Origin: Bacteroidales bacterium | GTDB lineage: Bacteria > Bacteroidota > Bacteroidia > Bacteroidales > JAOZQN01 | DNA length: 5,262 nucleotides | Direction of reading: 5' to 3' | Assembly: GCA_029938985.1 (NCBI GenBank) | Contig: JAOZTW010000407.1 | Coordinates: 1-5,262, forward strand | Shown here: positions 1 to 5,262 of the stretch, piece by piece | Layout: each line of letters starts with the position of its first letter | Numbering within the stretch: position 1 is the stretch's first letter | Position numbers and translations under genes: made by a program | Notes under the pieces: model-generated | Seen by the model: the letters and a program-made list of their open reading frames with translations, nothing else | What the model was told of the DNA's origin: nothing | Databases searched by the model: none

Positions 1-122
1 CGCAAGCTACGTTCCTGAATTAAATTGACGACACAAAGCCCGAACCCGATAGGTGCAACGGCAAAACACAAAAATTACAAATTAAATTTTAACTAATAAT
101 ATTAATTTTAAAAAATAATAAA
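1..122. other. Intergenic leader; GC-richer stretch, then AT-rich 5' region
   Basis: No coding region is visible on either strand. Bases 1 to about 66 are clearly less AT-rich than what follows and resemble the spacer at 3120-3195 in composition, including a shared CGATRGGTGC core (48-57 and 3125-3134). This may be the end of an interspersed repeat or cassette boundary cut by the window edge. Bases 67-122 are almost pure A/T and must hold the 5' untranslated region of the first gene. I see no convincing Bacteroidota promoter (TTTG and TAnnTTTG boxes) and no Shine-Dalgarno sequence, which is usual in this phylum. Confidence 0.4.
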
Positions 123-776
123 ATGAAAAAAACAGTAATAATTTACAGTATTTTATTCTTATTTGCTTTTTCTATAAGCAATAATGTGTATTCTCAATCA
201 AATAGACAGAGAAATAAAGCTTATAATAAGGAGTTTAAAAAAAAGAAAAAAGAATTTAAAAAAGAAGGTTATAAATTATCGGGTTCTTCCAGAAGTATTG
301 ACGTTGCTTTAATAGAACATTACGATAAGCTTAAAGAAAGTGATAAAAACCAAGAGCTAGAAGTAACTGTAGAAAATTGTCCTACTGAGCATTTATGTAA
401 AACAAAAGCATTAGCAAATGCCTTATCTCTATACGCCACATTATCAAGCAATTACGTAAGGGGACGTATAAATAGCTCCGAAGGATATGATGCAGTATTA
501 GAAGACGATGAAAATGCTATTGACCAATTTTTTGAAGGATTTGAAATTTTAGTACAACAAGATTGCTCGCAACTATTTAATAATACCAGCTTTGCAGTTA
601 TAAAAAAAACAGGTAATACTTATAAATACAAAGTATTTTATATTTATAATGAAGACGAAGCGGCAAAGTTAAGAGAAGATGCAGCTGAACGAGCACTAAA
701 AAAAGTTGAAATGGGTATTGAATGGAGTGATAGAATACACGATTTTATTAACGAAGGTTTTGAAAGTGAAGAATAA
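123..776 (+). CDS. Secreted protein of unknown function, 217 aa
   Basis: The function is not recognised. The first 24 or so residues are a Sec signal peptide: MKK, a hydrophobic core, then a cleavage region around VYSQ, so the product should be exported. A very basic stretch (about residues 31-51) follows. The rest is a mixed helix/strand domain: an Ala-rich helix (about 93-113) ending in VRGRI, an acidic segment (127-142), a Tyr-rich strand pair (163-175) and a C-terminal charged helix (177-215). Cysteines sit at 86, 92 and 148, and C86/C92 could pair as CPTEHLC. The Ala-rich helix plus strand layout loosely recalls LPP20-like envelope proteins, but that is only an impression. The stop codon overlaps the next start by one base (TAATG), so the two are very likely cotranscribed and translationally coupled. 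The start is chosen because it gives the complete signal peptide. Confidence 0.85.
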   Translation: MKKTVIIYSILFLFAFSISNNVYSQSNRQRNKAYNKEFKKKKKEFKKEGYKLSGSSRSIDVALIEHYDKLKESDKNQELEVTVENCPTEHLCKTKALANALSLYATLSSNYVRGRINSSEGYDAVLEDDENAIDQFFEGFEILVQQDCSQLFNNTSFAVIKKTGNTYKYKVFYIYNEDEAAKLREDAAERALKKVEMGIEWSDRIHDFINEGFESEE

Positions 777-1252
777 TGAAAAAAATAAAAACAATATTGA
801 TTTTGTGCTTTTTTAGTTTGTCCTTATTTGGTCAAACTAAAATTGTGATAATAGAAAAAGGGACAGTATTTTGGGAACGAACTATATCCAAAAAAGATTA
901 TAAAAAATATTTAAAAAATGGCGAAATAGATAACATAAAAACAAGGATTTATAATATTGCATATCAAAATGCAGTAATGCAGGAAAGTTCAGTTGTTTCT
1001 ATTATAAATTCTATTAGTGCTTACGATGAAACAAATCCAGAAAGTGCAATTGATGCCGTTTACTCAGCATTTCAAAGTTATAGTAGTGTAGAATGGATTG
1101 AAGGTCCATATAAAATATATCAAGAAAAAGAGAATTCAAAATTTGGTACTAATGCAATTACAATAACTTGTATAGTTTATGGTAAATTTAAACGAACACT
1201 CACAACTGGAAATTTGCCAGATAATGAATATTTTATTACATTAATCAATAAG
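776..1252 (+). repeat. Tandem gene duplication, copy 1 (partner 1692-2165)
   Basis: The first ~475 bp of this gene and the first ~475 bp of the next are homologous at DNA as well as protein level. Long near-identical stretches cover the signal-peptide region and the KGTVFWER segment. Most differences are third-position or conservative changes. Homology ends shortly after the LPDN codons in both copies, marking a module boundary. Confidence 0.8.
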
Positions 1253-1654
1253 AACAAGCATATACAAAAGAAGAACCAAAATCTTCCTATTATTACAATT
1301 AATTTTAAGAAATTTATGATAATGCCAAAAGATTTTGATGGCACATATACATTTGAGCAAGCCAAAAAAATCTGTGAAAGCTCAACTGCTTATGGATATA
1401 ATGACTGGTATTTACCAAGTGATATTGATCTATTAGTAATTTGTGAACACAGAAAAGAAATCGGTAATTTTAAAAATAACTATTACTGGTCATCCACTGA
1501 ATATGGCAATTCTAGTCAATGGGGAACATTTGGTACAGGATGTGATGAATGTGTAATGATATATCGTTTTCCTAAAAGAAAAAGAAAAAAAGGCAATTTT
1601 ACTATAAATGTTAAACATAAAGCTCATTTTGTAAGAGCAATAAGAGCTTTGTAA
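776..1654 (+). CDS. Secreted protein with C-terminal Lcl_C/DUF1566 (C-type-lectin-like) domain, 292 aa
   Basis: Residues 1-20 form a signal peptide ending LSLFGQ. Residues 21 to about 158 are a domain shared with the paralogue at 1692-2360, with conserved KGTVFWERTI, SSVVSIINS and EWIEGPY segments. About 159-178 is a polar linker. Residues 180-292 look like an Lcl_C/DUF1566 domain: a TYTFEQAKKIC helix (190-200), the DWYLPS motif (210-215, family form DWRLPT), the YWSSTEY core (237-243) and the closing VRAIRAL (286-292). Proteins with this C-type-lectin-like fold usually act at the cell surface as binding or adhesion modules, and several Bacteroidota members are DGR targets. Odd features are a basic KRKRKK run (267-272) and a C256/C259 pair between the WSSTE core and the terminal VRAIR, which make this part longer than the usual 25-30 residues. 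The gene starts on the last base of the preceding stop codon. Ligand and function are unknown. Confidence 0.85.
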   Translation: MKKIKTILILCFFSLSLFGQTKIVIIEKGTVFWERTISKKDYKKYLKNGEIDNIKTRIYNIAYQNAVMQESSVVSIINSISAYDETNPESAIDAVYSAFQSYSSVEWIEGPYKIYQEKENSKFGTNAITITCIVYGKFKRTLTTGNLPDNEYFITLINKNKHIQKKNQNLPIITINFKKFMIMPKDFDGTYTFEQAKKICESSTAYGYNDWYLPSDIDLLVICEHRKEIGNFKNNYYWSSTEYGNSSQWGTFGTGCDECVMIYRFPKRKRKKGNFTINVKHKAHFVRAIRAL

Positions 1655-1691
1655 CATAATTAATTAATAATGAAAACAAGACAAATATTGT

Positions 1692-2165
1692 ATGAAAAAA
1701 ATAAAAATAATATTAATTTTGTGTTTTTTTAGTTTATCTTTATTTTGTCAAACTAAAATTGTTACAATAAGAAAAGGGACTGTATTTTGGGAACGAACCA
1801 TTCCCAAAAAAGAATATAAAAAATATTTAAAAACAGGTGAAATAAATATTATAAAATCTAAAATATCAAGTATTGCACATCAGAAAGCAGAAATGCAAGG
1901 TAGTTCGGTTGTTTCTATTATAAATAGTGTGAGTTCTTTTGACGAAACTAACCCTGAAAGTGCAATAGATGCAATATACAATGAAACTATTAGTTATAAT
2001 CAAATAGAATGGATTGAAGGTCCTTACGAAATGTTTGAAGAAATTACTGTCTCAAAATTTGGAAAAAAAGCAATGATTATTAGGTGTTCTGTTTATGGAA
2101 AGTTGAAAAAAACTATAATTAAGCCATTACCTGACAATAAACATTTTATTTCTATTGTTCTAAAA
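1692..2165 (+). repeat. Tandem gene duplication, copy 2 (partner 776-1252)
   Basis: This is the second copy of the duplicated N-terminal module. Downstream of it the two genes share nothing recognisable: copy 1 continues into a lectin-like domain, copy 2 into a charged stalk and membrane helix. Confidence 0.8.
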
Positions 2166-2360
2166 AATAAGCAAGCACGAGAGAATAAAATTGTTTTAGA
2201 AAAACAAACAGAAGCTAATAGGATAGCTTATAAAAAAGAAGAAGCCGAATGGGATAGAATAAATAAAAGAGAGCAACGCAAAGAAAAATTTAATAATTTT
2301 CTTTTTACTACAGCTATTATTGTTGGAGCTACTTTTCTTGTTGTTGCTTTAATGCTTTAA
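1692..2360 (+). CDS. Exported protein with C-terminal membrane anchor, paralogue of the preceding gene, 222 aa
   Basis: Residues 1 to about 157 align almost without gaps to the same region of the 776-1654 product, at roughly two-thirds identity by eye, including the signal peptide, KGTVFWERTI, SSVVSIINS, DETNPESAIDA and EWIEGPY. Similarity stops just after LPDN (146-149). The lectin-like domain is absent. Instead there is a highly charged Lys/Glu/Arg helix (about 158-200), probably a stalk or coiled coil, then a hydrophobic segment (203-222) that would anchor the C-terminus in a membrane. The signal peptide ends LFCQ. That cysteine is not in a good lipobox (Phe precedes it), so a lipoprotein is unlikely. 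The gap to the previous gene is 37 bp, which suggests one operon. An ATG at 1670 is out of frame and was not used. The shared domain presumably acts in the periplasm, free in one protein and tethered in the other (inference). Confidence 0.85.
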   Translation: MKKIKIILILCFFSLSLFCQTKIVTIRKGTVFWERTIPKKEYKKYLKTGEINIIKSKISSIAHQKAEMQGSSVVSIINSVSSFDETNPESAIDAIYNETISYNQIEWIEGPYEMFEEITVSKFGKKAMIIRCSVYGKLKKTIIKPLPDNKHFISIVLKNKQARENKIVLEKQTEANRIAYKKEEAEWDRINKREQRKEKFNNFLFTTAIIVGATFLVVALML

Positions 2361-2409
2361 GGAATAAATACAAAAAATTAATAATAGAAAAATCAAAAAT
2401 AATAAAATT

Positions 2410-2637
2410 ATGGTAGTAACAAATAAGTTGACAAATTTACAATTAGAATTATTAAAAATTTTCAGTTATCAATTGCACGAAAACCAATTGAAAGATATAA
2501 AAGATTTACTTTTTAATTATTTTGCAAATAAAGCATCTGATGAAATGGATAATCTTTGGGACGAAAATTTGTGGACAAATGAAACTATGAAAAAGTGGTC
2601 TAATGAACATTTACGAACACCTTATATAAAACAATAA
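2410..2637 (+). CDS. Putative antitoxin of a PIN-domain toxin-antitoxin pair, 75 aa
   Basis: This small acidic protein precedes, and overlaps by one base (TAATG), a PIN-family toxin gene, the usual antitoxin-first order of type II modules. The sequence (LTNLQLELLKIFS, then a short helix ending LLFNYFANKASDEMDNLW, then a Trp-rich TMKKWSNEHLRTPY tail) resembles the short antitoxin-like proteins often found beside PIN toxins in Bacteroidota and cyanobacteria. I cannot assign it to a named DNA-binding class; no clear ribbon-helix-helix or AbrB signature is visible. The C-terminal tail would be expected to bind and block the toxin, and the complex may repress its own promoter, but neither is shown by the sequence. 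The gene begins 49 bp after the preceding gene, in an A-rich gap with no clear promoter. Confidence 0.75.
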   Translation: MVVTNKLTNLQLELLKIFSYQLHENQLKDIKDLLFNYFANKASDEMDNLWDENLWTNETMKKWSNEHLRTPYIKQ

Positions 2638-3047
2638 TGAAAATTGTATTAGATACCAATATATTACTTGTTTCAATTCCAAGAAAATCAGAATTCCGTT
2701 TGATTTTTGACAAATTCTTAGCAAGAAACTACGATTTGATAATAAGCAATGAAATTATCAATGAATACCACGAGATAATTTCACAAAAAGCAAATTCAAT
2801 TGTTGCAAATAATATAACAGAATTGCTTTTATCGTCTAAAAATGTTTATAAACAAGAGATATATTTTCAATGGAATATTATTGTAAATGACAGAGATGAT
2901 AATAAATTTGTAGATTGTGCAGTCGCTGGAAATGCTGATTATATTGTTACCAATGATAAACATTTTAACATTATAAAACAAATAAAATTTCCACCTCTGC
3001 AAATTCTGAATATTAATGAATTTATGGCAATATTAAACGATAATTGA
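2637..3047 (+). CDS. PIN-domain ribonuclease toxin, putative toxin-antitoxin family (COG1569-like), 136 aa
   Basis: This is a single PIN domain of normal family length. Visible hallmarks are the N-terminal strand KIVLDTNILL with the first catalytic acid D6, the SNEIINEYHEI helix with E43, the NDRDDNKFVDCA segment with D88 and D93, and the ADYIVTNDKHF motif with D107. These acids would coordinate Mg2+/Mn2+ for endonucleolytic RNA cleavage, so the active site looks intact. Known relatives are growth-inhibiting RNases neutralised by the protein encoded just upstream. The exact RNA target cannot be read from sequence. The start codon overlaps the antitoxin stop (TAATG), giving tight coupling, and this start places the catalytic LDTN at the expected distance from the N-terminus. 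Confidence 0.92.
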   Translation: MKIVLDTNILLVSIPRKSEFRLIFDKFLARNYDLIISNEIINEYHEIISQKANSIVANNITELLLSSKNVYKQEIYFQWNIIVNDRDDNKFVDCAVAGNADYIVTNDKHFNIIKQIKFPPLQILNINEFMAILNDN

Positions 3048-3222
3048 TTGCTATAAAACAATGATAATAAAGCACATATCATTTTCTTGGTTTGCAGTGG
3101 CTTTTTCTATTTTGCAGGAATGTACGATGGGTGCGAACTTTTGACATTTTACTAATAATCTACGGAGTGCGGGAAAAAGCCACCGCAACCAAGAAGTTCA
3201 CGATAAGTGTAATTAAAAAGAA
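3048..3222. other. 175-bp spacer with long inverted repeat, separating two gene blocks
   Basis: This is the longest gene-free stretch in the window. It is much richer in G and C than the neighbouring genes, and about two-thirds of it is taken up by the inverted repeat and its loop. No open reading frame worth calling is present, and I see no clear promoter boxes for the downstream gene. The base composition suggests a structured RNA, a repeat element or a mobile-element/cassette boundary rather than ordinary intergenic DNA. Confidence 0.6.
3084..3195. repeat. Imperfect inverted repeat, arms 3084-3107 and 3173-3195, 65-bp loop
   Basis: The left arm reads TTCTTGGTTTGCAGTGGC followed by TTTTTC. 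The reverse complement of the right arm reads TTCTTGGTTGCGGTGGC followed by TTTTTC. The arms therefore match over 23-24 positions with one single-base indel and one substitution. On RNA or single-stranded DNA this gives a long stem closing a 65-nt loop. It is not a standard intrinsic terminator, because the loop is too long and no U-tract follows the right arm. It does not show clean integron attC R/L boxes either. A small non-autonomous repeat, a cassette boundary or a structured RNA are the open options. Confidence 0.8.
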
Positions 3223-4923
3223 ATGAACAATAATAAAATTATTCGATTAACTACAATAATAACAATACTTTTGACAATAATTGTATTCATTATTGTTCCT
3301 ATTAAATGTGATAATTCAAGTATTTCTGAATTTGAAATATTAAAACAGAAATATCAAGAATTAATAAAAGATTATCAAAAACTACAAAAGAAACAAAAAA
3401 AAATAGAATTAGTTATTGATAGTTTATTAATTGAAAACAAATATTTTAAAAATAATACAAATTATAAGAATAACGAAAAATTGTTTAATGAAATCTATTA
3501 TCTGCGTAAAGGGCTAAGAGATAAGGAATTAAAAATCAAGGCTTTAAAAACTTATAAAGACACAACGAAATTTTTATTATTACGATATATAACAAATAAA
3601 GATACTGCAAATTTTGACATAAATAATTTTATAAAAGAACAAGATAGTTTAATAAGTGCAATAGAAAACAGCTATATATTATTAGATAGTTCATTATATG
3701 CAAAACTTGATACCGCCTATACTACAATAAATGAATATAAATATGATAACAAAACTCTTAAATCATTACTTAATGAAAATATTGAATATTTAATGAATTT
3801 TAATAATGAAAGAATTACAAATAGTAATATATCTTTTCTAATAGATGATACAATGAAAGTAGATAAAAACTCTGATGCTTTTCTTGTTATTACACCAGAC
3901 ACAATAAACCATAATAAAATAAAAATCTTTGGAGCATACACAAATTCAAATATTCTTAACAAAGAGACAAAAGAGAAATTATTAAAACACAAAATAGATA
4001 CAATAATAGAGCTTGACGGTAAATTTGTAAAGGCAAGTTTAATAAACAACAATAAAAACAATGATTTCTTAATACAATTATCTCATGGATATGATAGTAT
4101 TCAAGAAATCAATTTTTCAAATAAATTAAAACCATTAGAATGGCACTGGAATATTGTTCCTTTAAAAGAAGGAACTGATAAAAGATTAACTCTTTTAATA
4201 ACAGTTAATGACACAGTAAAAAACAAAAAATTACAAAAAGAACCAATACATAAAAAGATTGTTGTTGAAGACCTAAAAATGAATAGTTGGTCTAAAAAAA
4301 TGAAGAAGTGGGGAATACCACCTGAATTATTATTAGAAATTATTACTGGATTATTAGGTTTGATAGGAATGTTAATCACTTATTTTGTTTCCCATAAAAA
4401 ATTAAAAAAACAGATAAGCAATTTACAAAATGATAATGAAACATTAGAAATACGAAATAGAGACAAAATAAGTGAATTGAAAGAAATAAAGAAGAAAGAA
4501 ATTACAGATTTAAAAGAAATAAAGAACGAAAAAATTAGTGAATTAAAAGTAAGATTTAACAACTTGGAGAATGAAAAAAAAGATTTTGAAAATAAATACA
4601 ATTCATTATTTGCTGAATTAGAACAAAAGGAAGATATTTATCAACACATGAAAAATAAAAAATTAAAAAAAGTTACAAAATATCAAGAATTTGAAGACAA
4701 GTTGAATACGAAGGAAACAAAATTAGAAGAGCTTGAAAATAAATTAAAAAGCGACAGACAAGAGATTTTAAAGGGAAAACAGAAAATAAAAGATGAAGAA
4801 CAAAAACTTGCAAATGAATTAAATTTTTATCAACAGTTAAATACATTTATGAAAAAAGGCGAAATGAAAGAAGCTTGTGAATTTGTAGATAACAAAATAA
4901 TTGATTTAAAAAACACTAAATGA
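3223..4923 (+). CDS. Two-pass membrane protein with extracytoplasmic domain and long cytoplasmic coiled coil, 566 aa
   Basis: I do not recognise a named family. Architecture from the sequence: a hydrophobic helix (about 8-27) without a convincing signal cleavage site; a Lys/Glu/Gln-rich coiled coil (about 35-75) and further helical region to ~200; a probable beta-rich domain (about 200-350) containing EWHWNIVPLKEGT (306-318) and the strand LTLLITV; a second membrane helix (about 369-390, PELLLEIITGLLG onward); then a very charged coiled coil from 391 to about 545. The likely topology is N-terminus in, residues 28-366 outside the inner membrane, coiled coil in the cytoplasm. That layout suits a sensor or scaffold passing a signal across the membrane, which is inference. 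The W.W...P...G segment resembles a beta domain I associate with bacterial receptor or effector-type proteins, unverified. The stop overlaps the downstream HRDC gene by four bases (ATGA), implying coupled translation. The upstream spacer isolates it from the toxin-antitoxin pair. Confidence 0.85.
   Translation: MNNNKIIRLTTIITILLTIIVFIIVPIKCDNSSISEFEILKQKYQELIKDYQKLQKKQKKIELVIDSLLIENKYFKNNTNYKNNEKLFNEIYYLRKGLRDKELKIKALKTYKDTTKFLLLRYITNKDTANFDINNFIKEQDSLISAIENSYILLDSSLYAKLDTAYTTINEYKYDNKTLKSLLNENIEYLMNFNNERITNSNISFLIDDTMKVDKNSDAFLVITPDTINHNKIKIFGAYTNSNILNKETKEKLLKHKIDTIIELDGKFVKASLINNNKNNDFLIQLSHGYDSIQEINFSNKLKPLEWHWNIVPLKEGTDKRLTLLITVNDTVKNKKLQKEPIHKKIVVEDLKMNSWSKKMKKWGIPPELLLEIITGLLGLIGMLITYFVSHKKLKKQISNLQNDNETLEIRNRDKISELKEIKKKEITDLKEIKNEKISELKVRFNNLENEKKDFENKYNSLFAELEQKEDIYQHMKNKKLKKVTKYQEFEDKLNTKETKLEELENKLKSDRQEILKGKQKIKDEEQKLANELNFYQQLNTFMKKGEMKEACEFVDNKIIDLKNTK
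4462..4560 (+). repeat. Three tandem 33-bp repeats encoding 11-residue coiled-coil units
   Basis: Within the coiled coil, residues 414-446 consist of three consecutive 11-residue units: DKISELKEIKK, KEITDLKEIKN and EKISELKVRFN. The consensus is [DE/K]-[KE]-I-[ST]-[ED]-L-K-E-I-K. An 11-residue (hendecad) period is typical of coiled coils with slightly altered supertwist, and the DNA similarity (ATAAGTGAATTGAAAGAAAT-like units) suggests duplication by slippage. Confidence 0.65.
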
Positions 4924-5262
4924 AAATAAAAACATTTCATATAAGATTATCAAAAGAACATATCAGTTCAGATGAAAATAGAATTAACGAATTTCTAAAA
5001 GATAAAAAAGTAACAGATACTTTTGCAAGTTTGGTGAAGGCTGATAAATTAAATTTTTGGTCGGTAGTTGTAACATACACAGAACAAGTTGATACAACAA
5101 AAGAAAAATTATCATATTCGACAGAAACAGAATTAACAGAAGAAGAACAAAAAATTTATGATAATCTAAAAAAATGGCGAGTTGATAAAGCAGCAGTTGA
5201 AAATGTGCCAACTTATGTAGTTGCACACGATAAAGAATTGATAACTATTGCCAAAGAAAACA
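4920..5262 (+). CDS. HRDC-domain protein, DGR-accessory type, C-terminally cut by window edge (114 aa visible)
   Basis: The start lies inside the stop of the preceding gene (ATGA overlap) and the frame is open to the window end. Residues 1-60 form a conserved N-terminal region beginning MKIKTFHIRLSKEH, with LNFWSVVVTY at 44-53. An acidic linker follows, then the first part of an HRDC domain: ELTEEEQKIYDNLKKWR (71-87), VPTYVVAHDKELITIAK (96-112). The remaining HRDC part, normally a P-x-x-x-x-EL-x-x-I-x-G-(F/I)-G segment, should follow just outside. HRDC domains bind nucleic acid in RecQ helicases and RNase D. Stand-alone small HRDC proteins with this N-terminus are, to my knowledge, accessory genes beside DGR reverse transcriptases in Bacteroidota. 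The assignment to HRDC is firm; the DGR role is from family knowledge, since no reverse transcriptase lies in the window. Confidence 0.85.
   Translation, partial: MKIKTFHIRLSKEHISSDENRINEFLKDKKVTDTFASLVKADKLNFWSVVVTYTEQVDTTKEKLSYSTETELTEEEQKIYDNLKKWRVDKAAVENVPTYVVAHDKELITIAKEN

Noticed and set aside
1177..1365. Minus-strand open frame of 62 codons
   Set aside because: It lies wholly inside the 776-1654 gene, has low-complexity hydrophobic content from the A-rich sense strand and no recognisable family.
1670..1732. ATG at 1670 as the start of a leader peptide or of the following gene
   Set aside because: It is out of frame with the 1692 gene and ends after 20 codons with no conserved features.
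1692..1750. LFCQ in the second paralogue as a lipoprotein signal
   Set aside because: The residue before Cys is Phe, not Ala/Gly/Ser, and the otherwise identical paralogue has Gly there, so a standard Sec signal peptide is more likely.
3141..3159. TTGACA plus TAATAAT as a sigma-70 promoter
   Set aside because: The two elements are only about 6 bp apart, far too close, and Bacteroidota primary promoters use a different consensus.
3084..3195. Inverted repeat as an integron attC site or intrinsic terminator
   Set aside because: No clean GTTRRRY/RYYYAAC boxes flank the arms and no integrase is present; the 65-nt loop and lack of a following U-tract do not fit a terminator.
3048..3222. Spacer as a DGR template repeat
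   Set aside because: A template repeat should align to the 3' end of a target gene apart from adenines. The spacer has no similarity to 1481-1654 or any other gene end in the window.
3717..4601. Three minus-strand open frames (3717-4061, 4101-4379, 4380-4601)
   Set aside because: All are opposite the 566-aa coding region. They are rich in Phe/Ser/Leu/Ile, as expected from the complement of Lys/Asn/Glu codons, and show no motifs.
4984..5226. Minus-strand open frame of 80 codons
   Set aside because: It is antisense to the HRDC gene, whose homology is clear; the Leu/Phe-rich translation is a shadow.

Overview
The window looks like an AT-rich Bacteroidota (Bacteroidetes) chromosome, probably an accessory region. 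The reasons are very A/T-biased codons, no clear Shine-Dalgarno sequences, TAATG and ATGA stop/start overlaps, MKK-type signal peptides ending in GQ/SQ, and protein families typical of that phylum. This assignment is by pattern recognition only. All genes are on the + strand.

Left block (123-2360): three genes for exported proteins of unknown function. The first (123-776) is a 217-aa secreted protein. It overlaps by one base a 292-aa secreted protein (776-1654) that ends in an Lcl_C/DUF1566-type C-type-lectin-like domain. Next comes a 222-aa paralogue (1692-2360) with nearly the same N-terminal half, but with a charged stalk and a C-terminal membrane helix in place of the lectin-like domain. 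The pair is a tandem duplication whose C-terminal modules have diverged or been exchanged.

Middle block (2410-3047): a two-gene toxin-antitoxin module, with a 75-aa putative antitoxin overlapping by one base a 136-aa PIN-domain ribonuclease toxin. It is followed by a 175-bp spacer, less AT-rich than its surroundings, that carries a long imperfect inverted repeat (3084-3107 / 3173-3195).

Right block (3223-end): a 566-aa two-helix membrane protein with an extracytoplasmic domain and a long cytoplasmic coiled coil. It overlaps by four bases (ATGA) an HRDC-domain protein that runs off the window. Small HRDC proteins of this kind are known accessory genes of diversity-generating retroelements (DGRs), next to the DGR reverse transcriptase. 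DUF1566/C-type-lectin domains are common DGR targets. The window therefore may be the flank of a DGR locus, with the reverse transcriptase and template repeat outside it. No reverse transcriptase or template repeat is visible here, and the lectin-like tail at 1481-1654 does not look like a classic adenine-mutagenised variable repeat, so the DGR link is a hypothesis.
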